Source of the DNA: Clostridia bacterium
GTDB lineage: Bacteria; Bacillota; Clostridia; Oscillospirales; Butyricicoccaceae
Assembly: GCA_017441945.1 (NCBI GenBank)
Contig: JAFSBG010000045.1
Span: 1 to 34,480 of the forward strand
DNA length: 34,480 bases
Reading direction: 5' to 3'
Shown here piece by piece: positions 14,388-23,072 of this stretch; within the stretch, counting starts at the first letter, position 1; each line of letters opens with the position of its first letter. The position numbers were made by a program, and so were the translations under genes. A model generated the notes under the pieces. That model did no database searches, was not told the origin of the DNA, and saw only the letters and a list, made by a program, of their open reading frames with translations.

Positions 14388-15554
14388 ATGATTGCTATTA
14401 TCAATGCTAAGATCGTTACTGTTACTAACGGTACTATCGAAAAGGGCGCTCTTCTTGTTGAAGACGGCAAGATCAAGGCTTACGGCGCTGACATTCAGAT
14501 CCCTGAAGGCGCTGAAATTATCGACGCTAAGGGCGGCTGGCTCACACCAGGTCTTATCGATGTACATACACATATCTCCACATTCAATGAACCAAACACA
14601 ATGCCTGGTCTCCAGAACGACGGCAACGAAGGTTCTTCCCCAATCACACCGGAAATCCGTGGTCTTGATGCTCTCAACCCACACGACCCAGCTATCGAAA
14701 ATGTTCGTAAGGCTGGCTTTACAACTTGCTACACAGGCCCTGGTTCTGCTAACCTCATCGGCGGCTCCGGTCTTACATTCAAGCTCCGCGGCAACGACCC
14801 TGAAGAAATGGAAATCCCTGGCCACCGCCACATGAAGTTCGCTCTCGGCGAAAATCCTAAGCGTTTCTACGGCTCCAAGGGCAAGGCTCCATGGACAAGA
14901 ATGGCTTCCGGCGCTATGATCCGCAAGCAGCTCATTCTTGCAAAGCAGTATTCTGACGCTCTCCTCGCTTATGAAAAGGGCGAAGGCGAAAAGCCAAAGT
15001 ATGACTTCCAGCTCGAAGCTCTCGTTCCAGTAGTACGCGGCGAAATGAAGGCAAGAATCCATGCACACCGTGCTGACGATATTCTCACAGCTATCCGCAT
15101 CGGTACAGAATTCAATCTCGACTACTCCATCGAGCACTGCACAGAAGGCTACAAGATCATCAAGGAACTCCAGGCTGTCAAGGCTGACGTTATCCTTGGT
15201 CCTCTTATGACAGGCACAGCGAAGATGGAAATCTGGGGCGGCAAGAAGGAAAACCCTGGCATCCTCAACGCAGCAGGCGACATCAACGTTATGCTGACAG
15301 CTGACAGCCAGTCCGCAACAGCTATGCTCCCTGTTCATATCGGTATCTGCATGGCTCACGGTCTTAAGGAACAGGATGCTTTTGAAGGCGTTACAATCCG
15401 CTCCGCTAAGTTCCTCGGCATCGACGATAAGGTCGGTTCCATCGAAGTTGGCAAGGATGCTGACATCGCAATCTTCGACGGTCACCCATTCTGCAACTTC
15501 ACACGTTGTAAGCTTACAATGATCGACGGCGTTGTATATCACAATACTTTGTAA
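14388..15554 (+). CDS. Amidohydrolase-superfamily enzyme, copy 2 of 4
   Basis: 388 residues, the same family and metal-ligand set as the gene at 7752 ([33 protein letters not shown]). It differs in the region after the first metal motif ([12 protein letters not shown] instead of [12 protein letters not shown]) and has [14 protein letters not shown] where copy 1 has KKVAPWTRMGTGAL. These stretches may line the substrate pocket. The frame is open upstream to 14241, but GGAG and the promoter fix the start at 14388. Codon use is very biased (GCT, CTC, ATC, GGC, AAG), as expected for a highly expressed gene. A 10-bp-stem terminator follows. Confidence 0.92.
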   Translation: MIAIINAKIVTVTNGTIEKGALLVEDGKIKAYGADIQIPEGAEIIDAKGGWLTPGLIDVHTHISTFNEPNTMPGLQNDGNEGSSPITPEIRGLDALNPHDPAIENVRKAGFTTCYTGPGSANLIGGSGLTFKLRGNDPEEMEIPGHRHMKFALGENPKRFYGSKGKAPWTRMASGAMIRKQLILAKQYSDALLAYEKGEGEKPKYDFQLEALVPVVRGEMKARIHAHRADDILTAIRIGTEFNLDYSIEHCTEGYKIIKELQAVKADVILGPLMTGTAKMEIWGGKKENPGILNAAGDINVMLTADSQSATAMLPVHIGICMAHGLKEQDAFEGVTIRSAKFLGIDDKVGSIEVGKDADIAIFDGHPFCNFTRCKLTMIDGVVYHNTL

Positions 15555-15590
15555 TTTACGGTTGTAATCTATAATTGCACATAAAAACTG

Positions 15591-15625
15591 CAGGCACAGC
15601 GGTAAAATGCTGTGCCTGTATGTTT
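15591..15625 (+). terminator. Rho-independent terminator of amidohydrolase copy 2
   Basis: CAGGCACAGC, an 8-nt loop, GCTGTGCCTG (perfect 10-bp stem, 15591-15618) and then TATGTTT. Confidence 0.75.
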
Positions 15626-15652
15626 CTGCGATATAAACTGAAAGGAAAAATT

Positions 15653-16222
15653 ATGGGAATATTCGATAGTCTGTTTGGAAAGAATACAAAAAATACGGCG
15701 CTTGAGCCGCTGACTTCAAACGATATCACAGGCTGTTTTACAGCTTATTTTATAAAAATCAGCGATATGCTCACAGGGGAGCAGTATGAGGATATTCCTG
15801 TGAAAGAGGAGCTGTGCGCCGCTATGATGGCAACTCTTGAATATACTGCGGCTTCAAAATATATTCATATAAATGAGCATCGTCAGGCGATCATAGACTG
15901 GTTTATCGGGGAAACGGGCAAAAAGGCGGAAAAGCCTGCCCGCCAGTTTGGCAAGCGCCTTGAGGTTTACCGCAGCCGTGAAAAAGAGGGAAATCTCAGA
16001 GGCGAGTTTTTGCCTTATGAGATTTCCGATGCGGACAAGGAATATCCGCCTTTCCGCTATGGCGTGATTTTCTGCGACCGCATTTATAATCCGGGGCTTA
16101 TCGTCGAATATGACAAAGCTCCTGCCCTGCCTGAGAAAAATCCGGAAAAAGCGGCGGTCTGCATGGAAATCCTGCAGAAACTTAACGAATACGCACAGGA
16201 AATAAAAGAAATAGTGAAGTAA
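15653..16222 (+). CDS. Hypothetical protein
   Basis: 189 residues from the ATG at 15653, which has AAAGGA eight bases upstream; the open frame before it runs through the preceding terminator. The N-terminus, MGIFDSLFGKNTK, is a pattern common in small cytoplasmic proteins and has no targeting value. The middle is helical and the rest mixed, with many charged residues and no recognisable catalytic motif. I do not know the family. It lies between the copy 2 terminator and a bidirectional terminator shared with ftsH, so it is probably a single-gene unit. Confidence 0.75.
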   Translation: MGIFDSLFGKNTKNTALEPLTSNDITGCFTAYFIKISDMLTGEQYEDIPVKEELCAAMMATLEYTAASKYIHINEHRQAIIDWFIGETGKKAEKPARQFGKRLEVYRSREKEGNLRGEFLPYEISDADKEYPPFRYGVIFCDRIYNPGLIVEYDKAPALPEKNPEKAAVCMEILQKLNEYAQEIKEIVK

Positions 16223-16223
16223 A

Positions 16224-16256
16224 ACAAAAGACCATCCGTATGGGTGGTCTTTTTTG
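16224..16256. terminator. Bidirectional terminator between convergent genes
   Basis: GACCATCC-gtat-GGGTGGTC with A-rich and T-rich flanks. It serves both the hypothetical gene and ftsH. Confidence 0.88.
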
Positions 16257-16261
16257 GTGTA

Positions 16262-18082
16262 TTACGAATTGAGGATGCTCATAAACTCCTCGCCTGTGAT
16301 GGTTTCCTTTTCGTAAAGGCAGAGGGAGAGTATCTGCAGCTTTTCTCTGTTGTCCATAAGAAGCTTACGGGCTTTTTCGTGCTGTTTTTTGACAAGCTCA
16401 ACGACGAGTTCATCGATTTTTGTCTGTGTTTCAGCCGAGCAGGCAAGACTTGCATCGCCGCCGAGATATTGATTTGTCACAGTTTCGAGAGCTACCATAT
16501 CGAACTTTTCACTCATGCCGTATCGCGTTATCATGGCGCGGGCAAGCTTTGTTGCCTGCTCGATATCGTTTGATGCCCCTGTCGATACCATTCCGAGAGC
16601 CACTTCTTCTGCGGCGCGGCCGCCTGTGTATGTGGCTATCTTATTTTCGATTTCCTCCTTTGTCAGCAGATAGTGGTTGCCTTCATCGACCTGCATCGTA
16701 TAGCCGAGAGCGCCCGATGTGCGTGGAATTATGGTTATCTTCTGGACAGGGGCAGAGTTGGTCTGCAAAGCGGCAACAAGGGCGTGACCGATTTCATGAT
16801 ATGCAACAGCCATCTTTTCCTTGTCGCTGAGTATGGCGTTTTTCTTCTGGTAGCCTGCGATGACAACTTCAATGGATTCCTCAAGGTCGGACTGGTCTGC
16901 CGCCTTTTTGCCGTTTCGCACAGCGCGGAGAGCCGCTTCGTTGATAATATTTGCAAGCTCTGCGCCCGATGCGCCCGATGCCATTCTGGCTATCTGGCGG
17001 AAGTCCACATTGTTGGCGAGTTTTATCTTTTTGGCGTGTACTCTGAGTATCTTTTCGCGTCCGTCAATGTCGGGAAGCTCGACAGGGACTCGGCGGTCAA
17101 AACGTCCCGGACGTGTGAGAGCAGGGTCTAAAGATTCAGGGCGGTTTGTGGCGGCAAGAATCATAACGCCTGAATTGCCTTCAAAGCCGTCCATCTCTGT
17201 CAGGAGCTGGTTGAGAGTCTGCTCACGCTCATCGTGACCGCCCATTCCGCCTCCTGCATTTCGTTTCTGGCCTATGGCATCTATTTCGTCAATGAAAATG
17301 ATGCAGGGTGCTTTTTCCTTTGCCTGCTTGAAAAGGTCGCGGACCTTTGAAGCGCCCATACCAACAAACATTTCAACGAATTCCGAGCCGGAAATCGAGA
17401 AAAACGGCACATTTGCCTCGCCGGCAACAGCCTTTGCAAGCATTGTCTTACCTGTGCCCGGAGGACCTACGAGAAGGACGCCCTTTGGCATCGTTGCGCC
17501 TATCTCGCTGTATTTCTCAGGGTTATGGAGATAGTCCACGATTTCGGCAAGGCTTTCTTCGGCTTCGTCAACCCCTTCCACATCGGCAAAGCTTATGCCG
17601 TCGGAGGATTTAACATAGATTTTTGCGTTGCTCTTGCCCATATTGAAGGACATTGCTCCTGCGCCGCCCCCCATTTTATCCATCATTTTCTTTGAAAGGA
17701 GCTTGCCTACGAGAGAGAAGATGAGCATAGGCAGTATCCATGTCATAAGAAGGCTGACGAGAGGGGAGGCTTCTTCGATTATTTCGCCGGAAAACTCAAC
17801 GCCGGCATCATAAAGACGCTCTGTGCGTCCGGGGTCTTCAACAAGACCTGTTTTATATACCTTGATTTCTTCCTTGTCTGTAAAAAGTATCTGGTTTGTC
17901 TGTATCTGGACAAGGCCTATCTGTTTTTCTTCGGTCATTTTCATAAATGTGCCGTAGTCGACCTCTTCTATCTGCTTGCCTGCTATCCACGGCATTACAA
18001 AGGCATTGAAAAGGAAGATAACGACCATCACCACCGCATAGTAATATATAAGCGGTTTTTTAGGGCTGTCTACTTGCTGCAT
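16262..18082 (-). CDS. ftsH: ATP-dependent zinc metalloprotease FtsH
   Basis: 606 residues, a membrane-bound AAA+ protease that degrades unneeded or misfolded membrane and regulatory proteins. Two transmembrane segments (about 11-31 and 106-127) flank a short extracytoplasmic domain. The AAA domain has Walker A GPPGTGKT (206-213), Walker B IIFIDEID (261-268) and the second region of homology ending RPGRFDR. The zinc site is HEIGH (429-433). The frame opens ten codons earlier at 18112 with no ribosome site; GGAGG lies eight bases before the ATG at 18082, which begins MQQVDSP. Length and order are normal for FtsH. It is divergent from a TetR gene. Confidence 0.97.
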   Translation of the reverse strand: MQQVDSPKKPLIYYYAVVMVVIFLFNAFVMPWIAGKQIEEVDYGTFMKMTEEKQIGLVQIQTNQILFTDKEEIKVYKTGLVEDPGRTERLYDAGVEFSGEIIEEASPLVSLLMTWILPMLIFSLVGKLLSKKMMDKMGGGAGAMSFNMGKSNAKIYVKSSDGISFADVEGVDEAEESLAEIVDYLHNPEKYSEIGATMPKGVLLVGPPGTGKTMLAKAVAGEANVPFFSISGSEFVEMFVGMGASKVRDLFKQAKEKAPCIIFIDEIDAIGQKRNAGGGMGGHDEREQTLNQLLTEMDGFEGNSGVMILAATNRPESLDPALTRPGRFDRRVPVELPDIDGREKILRVHAKKIKLANNVDFRQIARMASGASGAELANIINEAALRAVRNGKKAADQSDLEESIEVVIAGYQKKNAILSDKEKMAVAYHEIGHALVAALQTNSAPVQKITIIPRTSGALGYTMQVDEGNHYLLTKEEIENKIATYTGGRAAEEVALGMVSTGASNDIEQATKLARAMITRYGMSEKFDMVALETVTNQYLGGDASLACSAETQTKIDELVVELVKKQHEKARKLLMDNREKLQILSLCLYEKETITGEEFMSILNS

Positions 18083-18129
18083 ACTGTATACCTCCGGTGT
18101 AGTATTTGACATTTTGTGCGACTAATGGT

Positions 18130-18158
18130 ATTATAATATACAAATGTCGCATATTCAA
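18130..18158 (-). promoter_or_regulatory. ftsH promoter with flanking inverted TGCGAC half-sites
   Basis: On the minus strand, TTGAAT (18153-18158), 17 bp and TATAAT (18130-18135). TGCGAC at 18117-18122 and GTCGCA at 18146-18151 form an inverted pair around the -10 box and could be an operator. Confidence 0.6.
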
Positions 18159-18241
18159 CAGTACGTTTTGCTGATTTTGTTGCGAAGTCAACATAACTAT
18201 TGCAAGTGTTTTAAAGTTTACAAAAAGTTAAGGAGTTCAGT

Positions 18242-18799
18242 ATGAAAGAAAATCTGCGTGTTGTTATCACAAAGAAGATGCTGAAGGAAGGCCTTCTGCG
18301 TATTCTCGAAACAAAAGACATAAACGCCGTTAAAATAAACGAGCTGTGTCTTGAAGCAGAGGTCAACCGCGCCACATTTTATCGGCACTATGAAACACCT
18401 TATGATATCCTTGCCGAAATTGAGGAAGATATGATACACGAGATGTTCACCTTTAATTTCACCTCGGATACAGATGTTCTCTGTGAGCTGAAAAATGCCT
18501 GCAGGTATATTTATGAGAATAAAAAGATTGTGAAAATACTTTTCAAATGCCATACAGATAAAGTTATGCAGAAAAAGATGAACGATATGTATGCCCATCT
18601 GCTCGATGTAAAGACACGGGATACAAGATTGTCTGCAATTGATGACGATACAGCAAAAATAATCGCGGCTCTGATAGGCGGCGGATGCTATTGTATGATG
18701 AGACAGTGGATAACCGACGATATTGGGAAAAGTCCCGATGAAATAGCAGAAATAATGTGCAGAATGATGCGCCGTCCATCTCAGGAAGATTTTATATAA
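18242..18799 (+). CDS. TetR/AcrR-family transcriptional regulator
   Basis: 185 residues. Residues 8-54 form the TetR DNA-binding domain, with KINELCLEAEVNRATFYRHY as the helix-turn-helix. The C-terminal ligand domain is all helical, contains a Cys-rich GGGCYCMMRQW segment and is of the kind common in Firmicutes regulators of unknown ligand. AAGGAG precedes the ATG. It is divergent from ftsH across about 160 bp, so it may control ftsH, itself or both; the half-sites near the ftsH promoter are candidates. An imperfect copy of the common terminator follows. Confidence 0.9.
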   Translation: MKENLRVVITKKMLKEGLLRILETKDINAVKINELCLEAEVNRATFYRHYETPYDILAEIEEDMIHEMFTFNFTSDTDVLCELKNACRYIYENKKIVKILFKCHTDKVMQKKMNDMYAHLLDVKTRDTRLSAIDDDTAKIIAALIGGGCYCMMRQWITDDIGKSPDEIAEIMCRMMRRPSQEDFI

Positions 18800-18800
18800 T

Positions 18801-18830
18801 AAAAAGAACATCCGTATGGGTGGTCTTTTT
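18801..18830. terminator. Terminator between convergent genes
   Basis: GAACATCC-gtat-GGGTGGTC followed by T5. One arm carries A instead of C, giving a mismatch in the otherwise recurrent stem. Confidence 0.7.
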
Positions 18831-18848
18831 GCGGTTCGGAAAAATCCT

Positions 18849-19283
18849 CTATTTAATTTCAATTATATGATTTTTTTTGCGGAGTGCGTACTCGATAAGT
18901 TTCCGCGAATTTCCCGGATATTTTACATAAGATATAATATATTCTGACATATCGACCGCATATCTGTTGGCGCGTACTATGGCGGCTTTGCGCGGCACTT
19001 TTTCCATGTTCGGTGGATAGAAAGTGCCGTCAAAGTTTTCGTTTACCGCAGGATAACGGTCTGCAGGGTGGTAGGGAAGCAGTAATGTCAGCCTTACTTG
19101 GTGTTTTTTCTTCGCATCGGCAACTGCTCTCGCCGCCATACTGTCAAAATCTCCGTAATGCCCTACAATAAATTCGGTTACGCCGGATTCAGTTATGCAT
19201 TTTTCCACAGCGTTACACAGGGAGGGGAAGATTTCCCAAGGCGTATTTCTGTGTCCGATAAAAAAGCAAATATTTCCGTTCAT
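18849..19283 (-). CDS. SLOG/DUF1273-like predicted nucleotide-binding protein
   Basis: 144 residues. FFIGHR at the N-terminus, FIVGHYGDFDSMAARAV in the middle and LLLPY thereafter follow the Rossmann-like SLOG plan (YpsA/DUF1273 relatives), whose members bind nucleotides or nucleotide-derived ligands. The frame is open 29 codons further upstream, but GGAGC sits five bases before the ATG at 19283 and the first conserved strand starts four residues later. The function is unknown. It is divergent from a small XRE gene; the pair may be functionally linked but nothing in the sequence proves it. Confidence 0.75.
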   Translation of the reverse strand: MNGNICFFIGHRNTPWEIFPSLCNAVEKCITESGVTEFIVGHYGDFDSMAARAVADAKKKHQVRLTLLLPYHPADRYPAVNENFDGTFYPPNMEKVPRKAAIVRANRYAVDMSEYIISYVKYPGNSRKLIEYALRKKNHIIEIK

Positions 19284-19320
19284 ATATAGCTCCGTGCTTG
19301 TGTTTATCGTAATAATTATA

Positions 19321-19362
19321 CGATATAAATAATTATATTGCAACGATATATTAAAGTATAAT
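19321..19362 (+). promoter_or_regulatory. Promoter region with repeated CGATATA sites
   Basis: CGATATA occurs at 19321 and 19344 (23 bp apart) in an AT-rich stretch that ends in TATAAT (19357-19362). A -35 box is not clear. The sites could be an autoregulatory operator for the XRE gene at 19395. Confidence 0.4.
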
Positions 19363-19394
19363 TTACGCATAATACAAGTGAAAGGCGTTTAATT

Positions 19395-19697
19395 ATGAAA
19401 GATATTCTTGCGGAAATAGTCAGATATCGTGAGGAACGGGGCTGGTCTGAATATCAGCTTGCGGAAAAATCCGGACTTCCTCAGTCTACAATCTCATCCT
19501 GGTATCGCAAGAAAATGATGCCGTCACTGTCTTCTCTTGAGAAAATATGTTCAGCTTTTGGGATAACAATGTCACAGCTTTTTGCAGAAAACGAAGCTGT
19601 TTCATTAACCGATTCCCAGAAAAAGCTCCTTGAGCGCTGGTCCCATCTCAGCAAGGAACAGCAGGAGGTCATATTTGCCCTTATTGATAAAATGTAA
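19395..19697 (+). CDS. Small XRE-family regulator
   Basis: 100 residues. Residues 6-60 form a Cro/C1-type helix-turn-helix (WSEYQLAEKSGLPQSTISSW, then PSLSSLEKICSAFGITMSQLF). The remaining 35 residues are helical and probably dimerise (KKLLERWSHLSKEQQEVIFALI). AAAGGCG lies upstream of the ATG. Genes of this size and shape are common both as chromosomal regulators and as cargo of mobile elements; nothing mobile is next to it beyond the usual repeats. Confidence 0.87.
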   Translation: MKDILAEIVRYREERGWSEYQLAEKSGLPQSTISSWYRKKMMPSLSSLEKICSAFGITMSQLFAENEAVSLTDSQKKLLERWSHLSKEQQEVIFALIDKM

Positions 19698-19750
19698 TGG
19701 GTTAATTGCGACACATACAGAATCAGGATGCACAAAGCTTGTGATATAAT

Positions 19751-19780
19751 AAAAAGACCATCCATACGGGTGGTCTTTTT
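19751..19780 (+). terminator. Rho-independent terminator
   Basis: GACCATCC-atac-GGGTGGTC followed by T5, with A5 before it. A family B repeat starts at its last T. Confidence 0.9.
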
Positions 19781-19829
19781 CTCTCCCTCCGTCTTGCTGC
19801 GCAAGCCACCTCCCTCGTCAGAGGGAGGC
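19781..19829 (+). repeat. Family B repeat
   Basis: CTCTCCCTCCGTC, hairpin TTGCTGCGCAAG, CCACCTCCCTCGTCAGAGGG, AGGC. It abuts the terminator directly. Confidence 0.75.
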
Positions 19830-19865
19830 GAGAGATGCGGTACTTGCCACAAATTTCACAAAACA

Positions 19866-19894
19866 TTGACTAAAATGCCGTTGTGGAGTAAAAT
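19866..19894 (+). promoter_or_regulatory. Predicted promoter of the ABC importer operon
   Basis: TTGACT (19866-19871), 17 bp, TAAAAT (19889-19894), 46 bp before the ATPase ATG. Confidence 0.65.
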
Positions 19895-19940
19895 TGTTTT
19901 ATAAAATAAAATCCATACCAATTATATAAAGAGGTACGAT

Positions 19941-21044
19941 ATGAAGATTGTTTTTGAACATCTCACCAAGACCTTCCCGGGCAAGGGCAAGAAGGCTTCC
20001 CCTGTGACGGCGGTGAATGACTTTAACTTTGAAATCCCTGACGGCAAGCTGATTGGTCTTTTGGGCCCGTCGGGCTGCGGCAAAAGTACGGCGCTCAATC
20101 TTTTGTGCGGTCTTATCAAGCCGACAAGCGGCAAGATATATTTCGGCGACGACGATGTGACCGAAATCCCGCCTGAAAACCGTGGCGTCGGCTTCGTTTT
20201 CCAGAATTACGCCCTCTACCCTCACATGACTGTACGCCAGAACATCATGTTCCCTCTGCAAAACTTAAAGGGCAAGGACAAGCTGACTAAGGAAGTAATG
20301 GAAGAAAAGGCGTTAGAGGCGGCAAAGCTTGTGCAGATTGACGGTCTTATGGACAGAAAGCCTGCCGAAATGTCAGGCGGACAGCAGCAGCGCGTTGCCA
20401 TTGCAAGAGCACTTGTTAAAATGCCTCGCGTACTTCTTATGGACGAGCCGCTTTCCAACCTTGATGCAAGATTACGCCTGCAGACTCGTGAGGAAATCCG
20501 CCGTATCCAGAATGAAACCAAAATCACAACCATCTTCGTAACCCACGACCAGGACGAAGCTATGAGCATTTCCGACCTTATCGTCGTTATGAAGCTGGGC
20601 GTTATTCAGCAGATGGGCAAGCCTCAGGAGGTTTATGATGACCCTCACAACCTCTTTGTTGCCACATTCTTAGGCACACCGCCTATCAATGTTTTTGATG
20701 CAAAGGTGAAAAACGGACAGATTTTCATTGGCGATGAAGCTGTGCTCGACATCAAGGGTGTCAAGGACGGCGAATACACAGCGGCTATTCGTCCTGAAGG
20801 CTTTATGCTGAATGAAAACGGCAGATTTACCTGCAAATTAGACCGCGTTGAGGTCATGGGACGCGATATCAGCGTTGTTTCCCGCCACAGCGCAAGCAAA
20901 AACGACACTATCCGCTCGATTATTTCTTCCAATAATGAAGTTAATGAAAATACAAACCATGTAAAGTTTGACATCCGTCCAAACAAGATTTTCCTCTTTG
21001 CCAAGAGCGAAGCCGAAGAAAGAGTATATTTCGAGGAGGCGTAA
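19941..21044 (+). CDS. ABC importer ATPase, MalK/UgpC/MsmX type
   Basis: 367 residues. Walker A GPSGCGKST (42-50), Q-loop Q88, signature MSGGQ (144-148), Walker B VLLMDE (164-169) and switch H202 are all intact. Residues after about 240 form the TOBE-like regulatory domain, which is shorter and more divergent than in MalK. It energises uptake by the two permeases encoded downstream. GAGGTACG lies before the ATG; the stop is three bases from the first permease ATG. CUT1 importers of this kind usually carry oligosaccharides or glycerol-phosphate compounds, but no glycosidase or sugar enzyme lies in this operon, so the substrate stays open. Confidence 0.95.
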   Translation: MKIVFEHLTKTFPGKGKKASPVTAVNDFNFEIPDGKLIGLLGPSGCGKSTALNLLCGLIKPTSGKIYFGDDDVTEIPPENRGVGFVFQNYALYPHMTVRQNIMFPLQNLKGKDKLTKEVMEEKALEAAKLVQIDGLMDRKPAEMSGGQQQRVAIARALVKMPRVLLMDEPLSNLDARLRLQTREEIRRIQNETKITTIFVTHDQDEAMSISDLIVVMKLGVIQQMGKPQEVYDDPHNLFVATFLGTPPINVFDAKVKNGQIFIGDEAVLDIKGVKDGEYTAAIRPEGFMLNENGRFTCKLDRVEVMGRDISVVSRHSASKNDTIRSIISSNNEVNENTNHVKFDIRPNKIFLFAKSEAEERVYFEEA

Positions 21045-21047
21045 CAG

Positions 21048-21938
21048 ATGGAGAGAAGCAACAACAAGGCGTGGATTTATCTCCTGCCTGCCCTGCTGTT
21101 TCTGGTTGCATTTATGGTCTATCCTCTTGTGGACGTTTTCATCTACTCCTTTGAGGAGGGCTATAACTCAGCTTCCCAGACCTATAACGGCATAGGGCTT
21201 TACAATTATAAATATGTCCTCAGGGACCCTTATTTCCTGCAGGCTGTAAAAAATACCTTTATTTTAGTTGCGGTGACTGTACCGATTTCCACAGCGCTCG
21301 CCCTTGTCATTTCGGTGGCGCTCAATTCGATAGAAAAGCTCCGCAATATGTTCCAGACCATATATTTCCTGCCTTATGTGACAAATACGCTGGCTGTCGG
21401 TCTGGTTTTCATGATCCTTTTCAAGCAGACACCGTACACAGACGGCTTTATCAATATGATTTTAAGCCTTTTCGGCATTGCGCCAATCGACTTTATCGGC
21501 GGACCATACTGGGCAAAAATGCTGGTGCTTTCGATTTATACGATATGGGTGGTACTGCCTTTCAAGATTCTCATTCTCACAAGCGCGCTGGCATCTGTAA
21601 ACAAGGATTATTACAATGCGGCTAAGGTCGACGGCACATCAAGATGGCGTACTTTTACAAGAATCACCGTGCCGATGATTTCGCCGACTCTGTTTTATCT
21701 CATCATCACAGGCTTTATCGGCGCTTTCAAGGCTTATTCCGATGCTGTCGCCCTTTTCGGCACAGACCTGAATGCGGCTGAAATGAACACAATCGTCGGC
21801 TATGTCTACGATATGCTTTACGGCAATTCGGGCGGCTATCCGTCCTTTGCATCCTCTGCGGCGATTATTCTCTTCGCCATCGTGCTGACGATTACCTGCA
21901 TTAACCTGATTATCAGCAAGAAGAATGTGCACTATTAA
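21048..21938 (+). CDS. ABC importer permease, MalF/UgpA type
   Basis: 296 residues with six predicted transmembrane helices, the first at about 11-31. The EAA loop that docks the ATPase is DYYNAAKVDGTSRWRTFTRI near residue 190. It should pair with the second permease at 22218. GGAGG overlaps the end of the ATPase gene. The sequence ends KKNVHY, normal for the family. Confidence 0.95.
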   Translation: MERSNNKAWIYLLPALLFLVAFMVYPLVDVFIYSFEEGYNSASQTYNGIGLYNYKYVLRDPYFLQAVKNTFILVAVTVPISTALALVISVALNSIEKLRNMFQTIYFLPYVTNTLAVGLVFMILFKQTPYTDGFINMILSLFGIAPIDFIGGPYWAKMLVLSIYTIWVVLPFKILILTSALASVNKDYYNAAKVDGTSRWRTFTRITVPMISPTLFYLIITGFIGAFKAYSDAVALFGTDLNAAEMNTIVGYVYDMLYGNSGGYPSFASSAAIILFAIVLTITCINLIISKKNVHY

Positions 21939-22114
21939 AATGTGACTTTGTCACATTTTAATAAGACGGACTTCGTCCTTGCGGGAGGGCATACTCCAGA
22001 GTACTAGCTACGCGTCGCGAGACCCTCCCCTACAAACAGTCTTTAAAAGAATGAATGTAGGGGCGGTGGTTCCATCCCCGCCCGCATTACAAAATTGCAT
22101 CGCAGATGCATTTC
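21939..22114. repeat. Repeat cluster inside the ABC operon (TGTGAC hairpin, D, A)
   Basis: TGTGACTTTGTCACA, hairpin GGAC-ttc-GTCC, family D REP (21981-22033), family A REP (22057-22084, slightly altered) and hairpin TGCAT-cgcag-ATGCA (22096-22110). Together with the array at 22115-22200 they split two permease genes of one operon by 279 bp. Confidence 0.8.
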
Positions 22115-22200
22115 ATTTGCAAAGCAAATATATCGCATCCAAAGGATATATCGCATTTATATATCGCGCGCAAGGCGCATATCGCTTTTGCGCAGCAAAA
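22115..22200. repeat. Family E hairpin array with ATATCGC connectors
   Basis: ATTTGC-aaa-GCAAAT, ATATCGC, ATCC-aaa-GGAT, ATATCGC, ATTTAT, ATATCGC, GCGC-aag-GCGC, ATATCGC, TTTTGC-gca-GCAAAA. Connectors start at 22130, 22148, 22161 and 22179. The centre (connector, ATTTAT, connector) equals the inverted centre of the array at 3020. Confidence 0.85.
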
Positions 22201-22217
22201 ATACAAGGACTGACCTT

Positions 22218-23072
22218 ATGGAAAATTACAAAAGAACTCTGACTAAAAACAGGGTGATAAAGGGAACGACATATATATTTCTCGGCATTTGGGCTGTGAT
22301 GGTGCTCTTTCCGTTTTACTGGATGGTGCTCACCTCGATAAAGAGCTACAGCTCCTATAACTCGGAGTACATCCCCACACTTTTCACCCTCTCCCCTACT
22401 TTTGAAAACTACAAAGAGGTGTTCACATCTGTCCCATTGGCAGACTATCTCTTCAACACCCTCGTTTTCACCGTGCTGACAACTGCGCTTATGCTTTTTG
22501 TGACAGTTTTTGCCGCATTTGCCTTTGCGCGAATGGACTTCAAGGGCAAGGACACAGCCTTCACCCTTTTCCTCGCTCTTATGATGATTCCAAGTGAGCT
22601 TGTTGTCATCACAAACTTTGTAACGATAACAAATCTTGACCTTCGCAACTCCTTCCCCGGCTTGATTCTGCCGTCTGTGGCATCGGTTTTCTATATTTAC
22701 TTGTTAAAGGAAAACTTCGCACAGGTGCCTGACGAACTTTATTATGCCGCAAAGGTCGACGGCTGCAGCGACTTCAAATACCTTTTCAAGGTGCTTCTGC
22801 CGATTTGCAGACCGACTGTCGTGACGATTACCATTCTTAAAGTTATCGAGTGCTGGAATTCATACGTCTGGCCTCGTCTTATCACCGATGAACAGGCCTA
22901 TTTCCTCGTTTCAAACGGTATTCAGGAAATACGCGAAAACGGCTTGGGACGCGAAAATATTCCTGCCATGATGGCGGCTGTCGTTGTTATTTCCGTGCCG
23001 CTCATCGTGCTTTTCCTCATTTTCCGCAAGAAAATCATGGAAGGCGTATCGAGAGGAGGCACAAAGGGATGA
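22218..23072 (+). CDS. ABC importer permease, MalG/UgpE type
   Basis: 284 residues, six predicted transmembrane helices; EAA loop ELYYAAKVDGCSDFKYLFKV. The open frame extends 41 codons upstream, but that part is the translated hairpin array (a run of I, R and Y residues). AAGGA lies seven bases before the ATG at 22218, and the MENYKRTL start fits the family's short cytoplasmic N-terminus. Its stop overlaps the binding-protein ATG (ATGA). It completes the membrane pore with the permease at 21048. Confidence 0.94.
   Translation: MENYKRTLTKNRVIKGTTYIFLGIWAVMVLFPFYWMVLTSIKSYSSYNSEYIPTLFTLSPTFENYKEVFTSVPLADYLFNTLVFTVLTTALMLFVTVFAAFAFARMDFKGKDTAFTLFLALMMIPSELVVITNFVTITNLDLRNSFPGLILPSVASVFYIYLLKENFAQVPDELYYAAKVDGCSDFKYLFKVLLPICRPTVVTITILKVIECWNSYVWPRLITDEQAYFLVSNGIQEIRENGLGRENIPAMMAAVVVISVPLIVLFLIFRKKIMEGVSRGGTKG

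Noticed and set aside
14217-15542. Long minus-strand frames opposite amidohydrolase copies 2, 3 and 4 (also 28189-29322 and 30876-32150)
   Set aside because: They resemble each other only because the plus-strand genes are paralogues; no ribosome sites and atypical composition.
22115-22200. CRISPR array, considered for the ATATCGC and AATTCAT arrays
   Set aside because: The constant unit is only 7 bp and the variable parts are 6-15-bp palindromes, far too short for spacers; no cas gene is present.
22095-22217. Longer start for the second permease (41 extra codons)
   Set aside because: The extra part is the translated hairpin array; a ribosome site and normal N-terminus begin at 22218.
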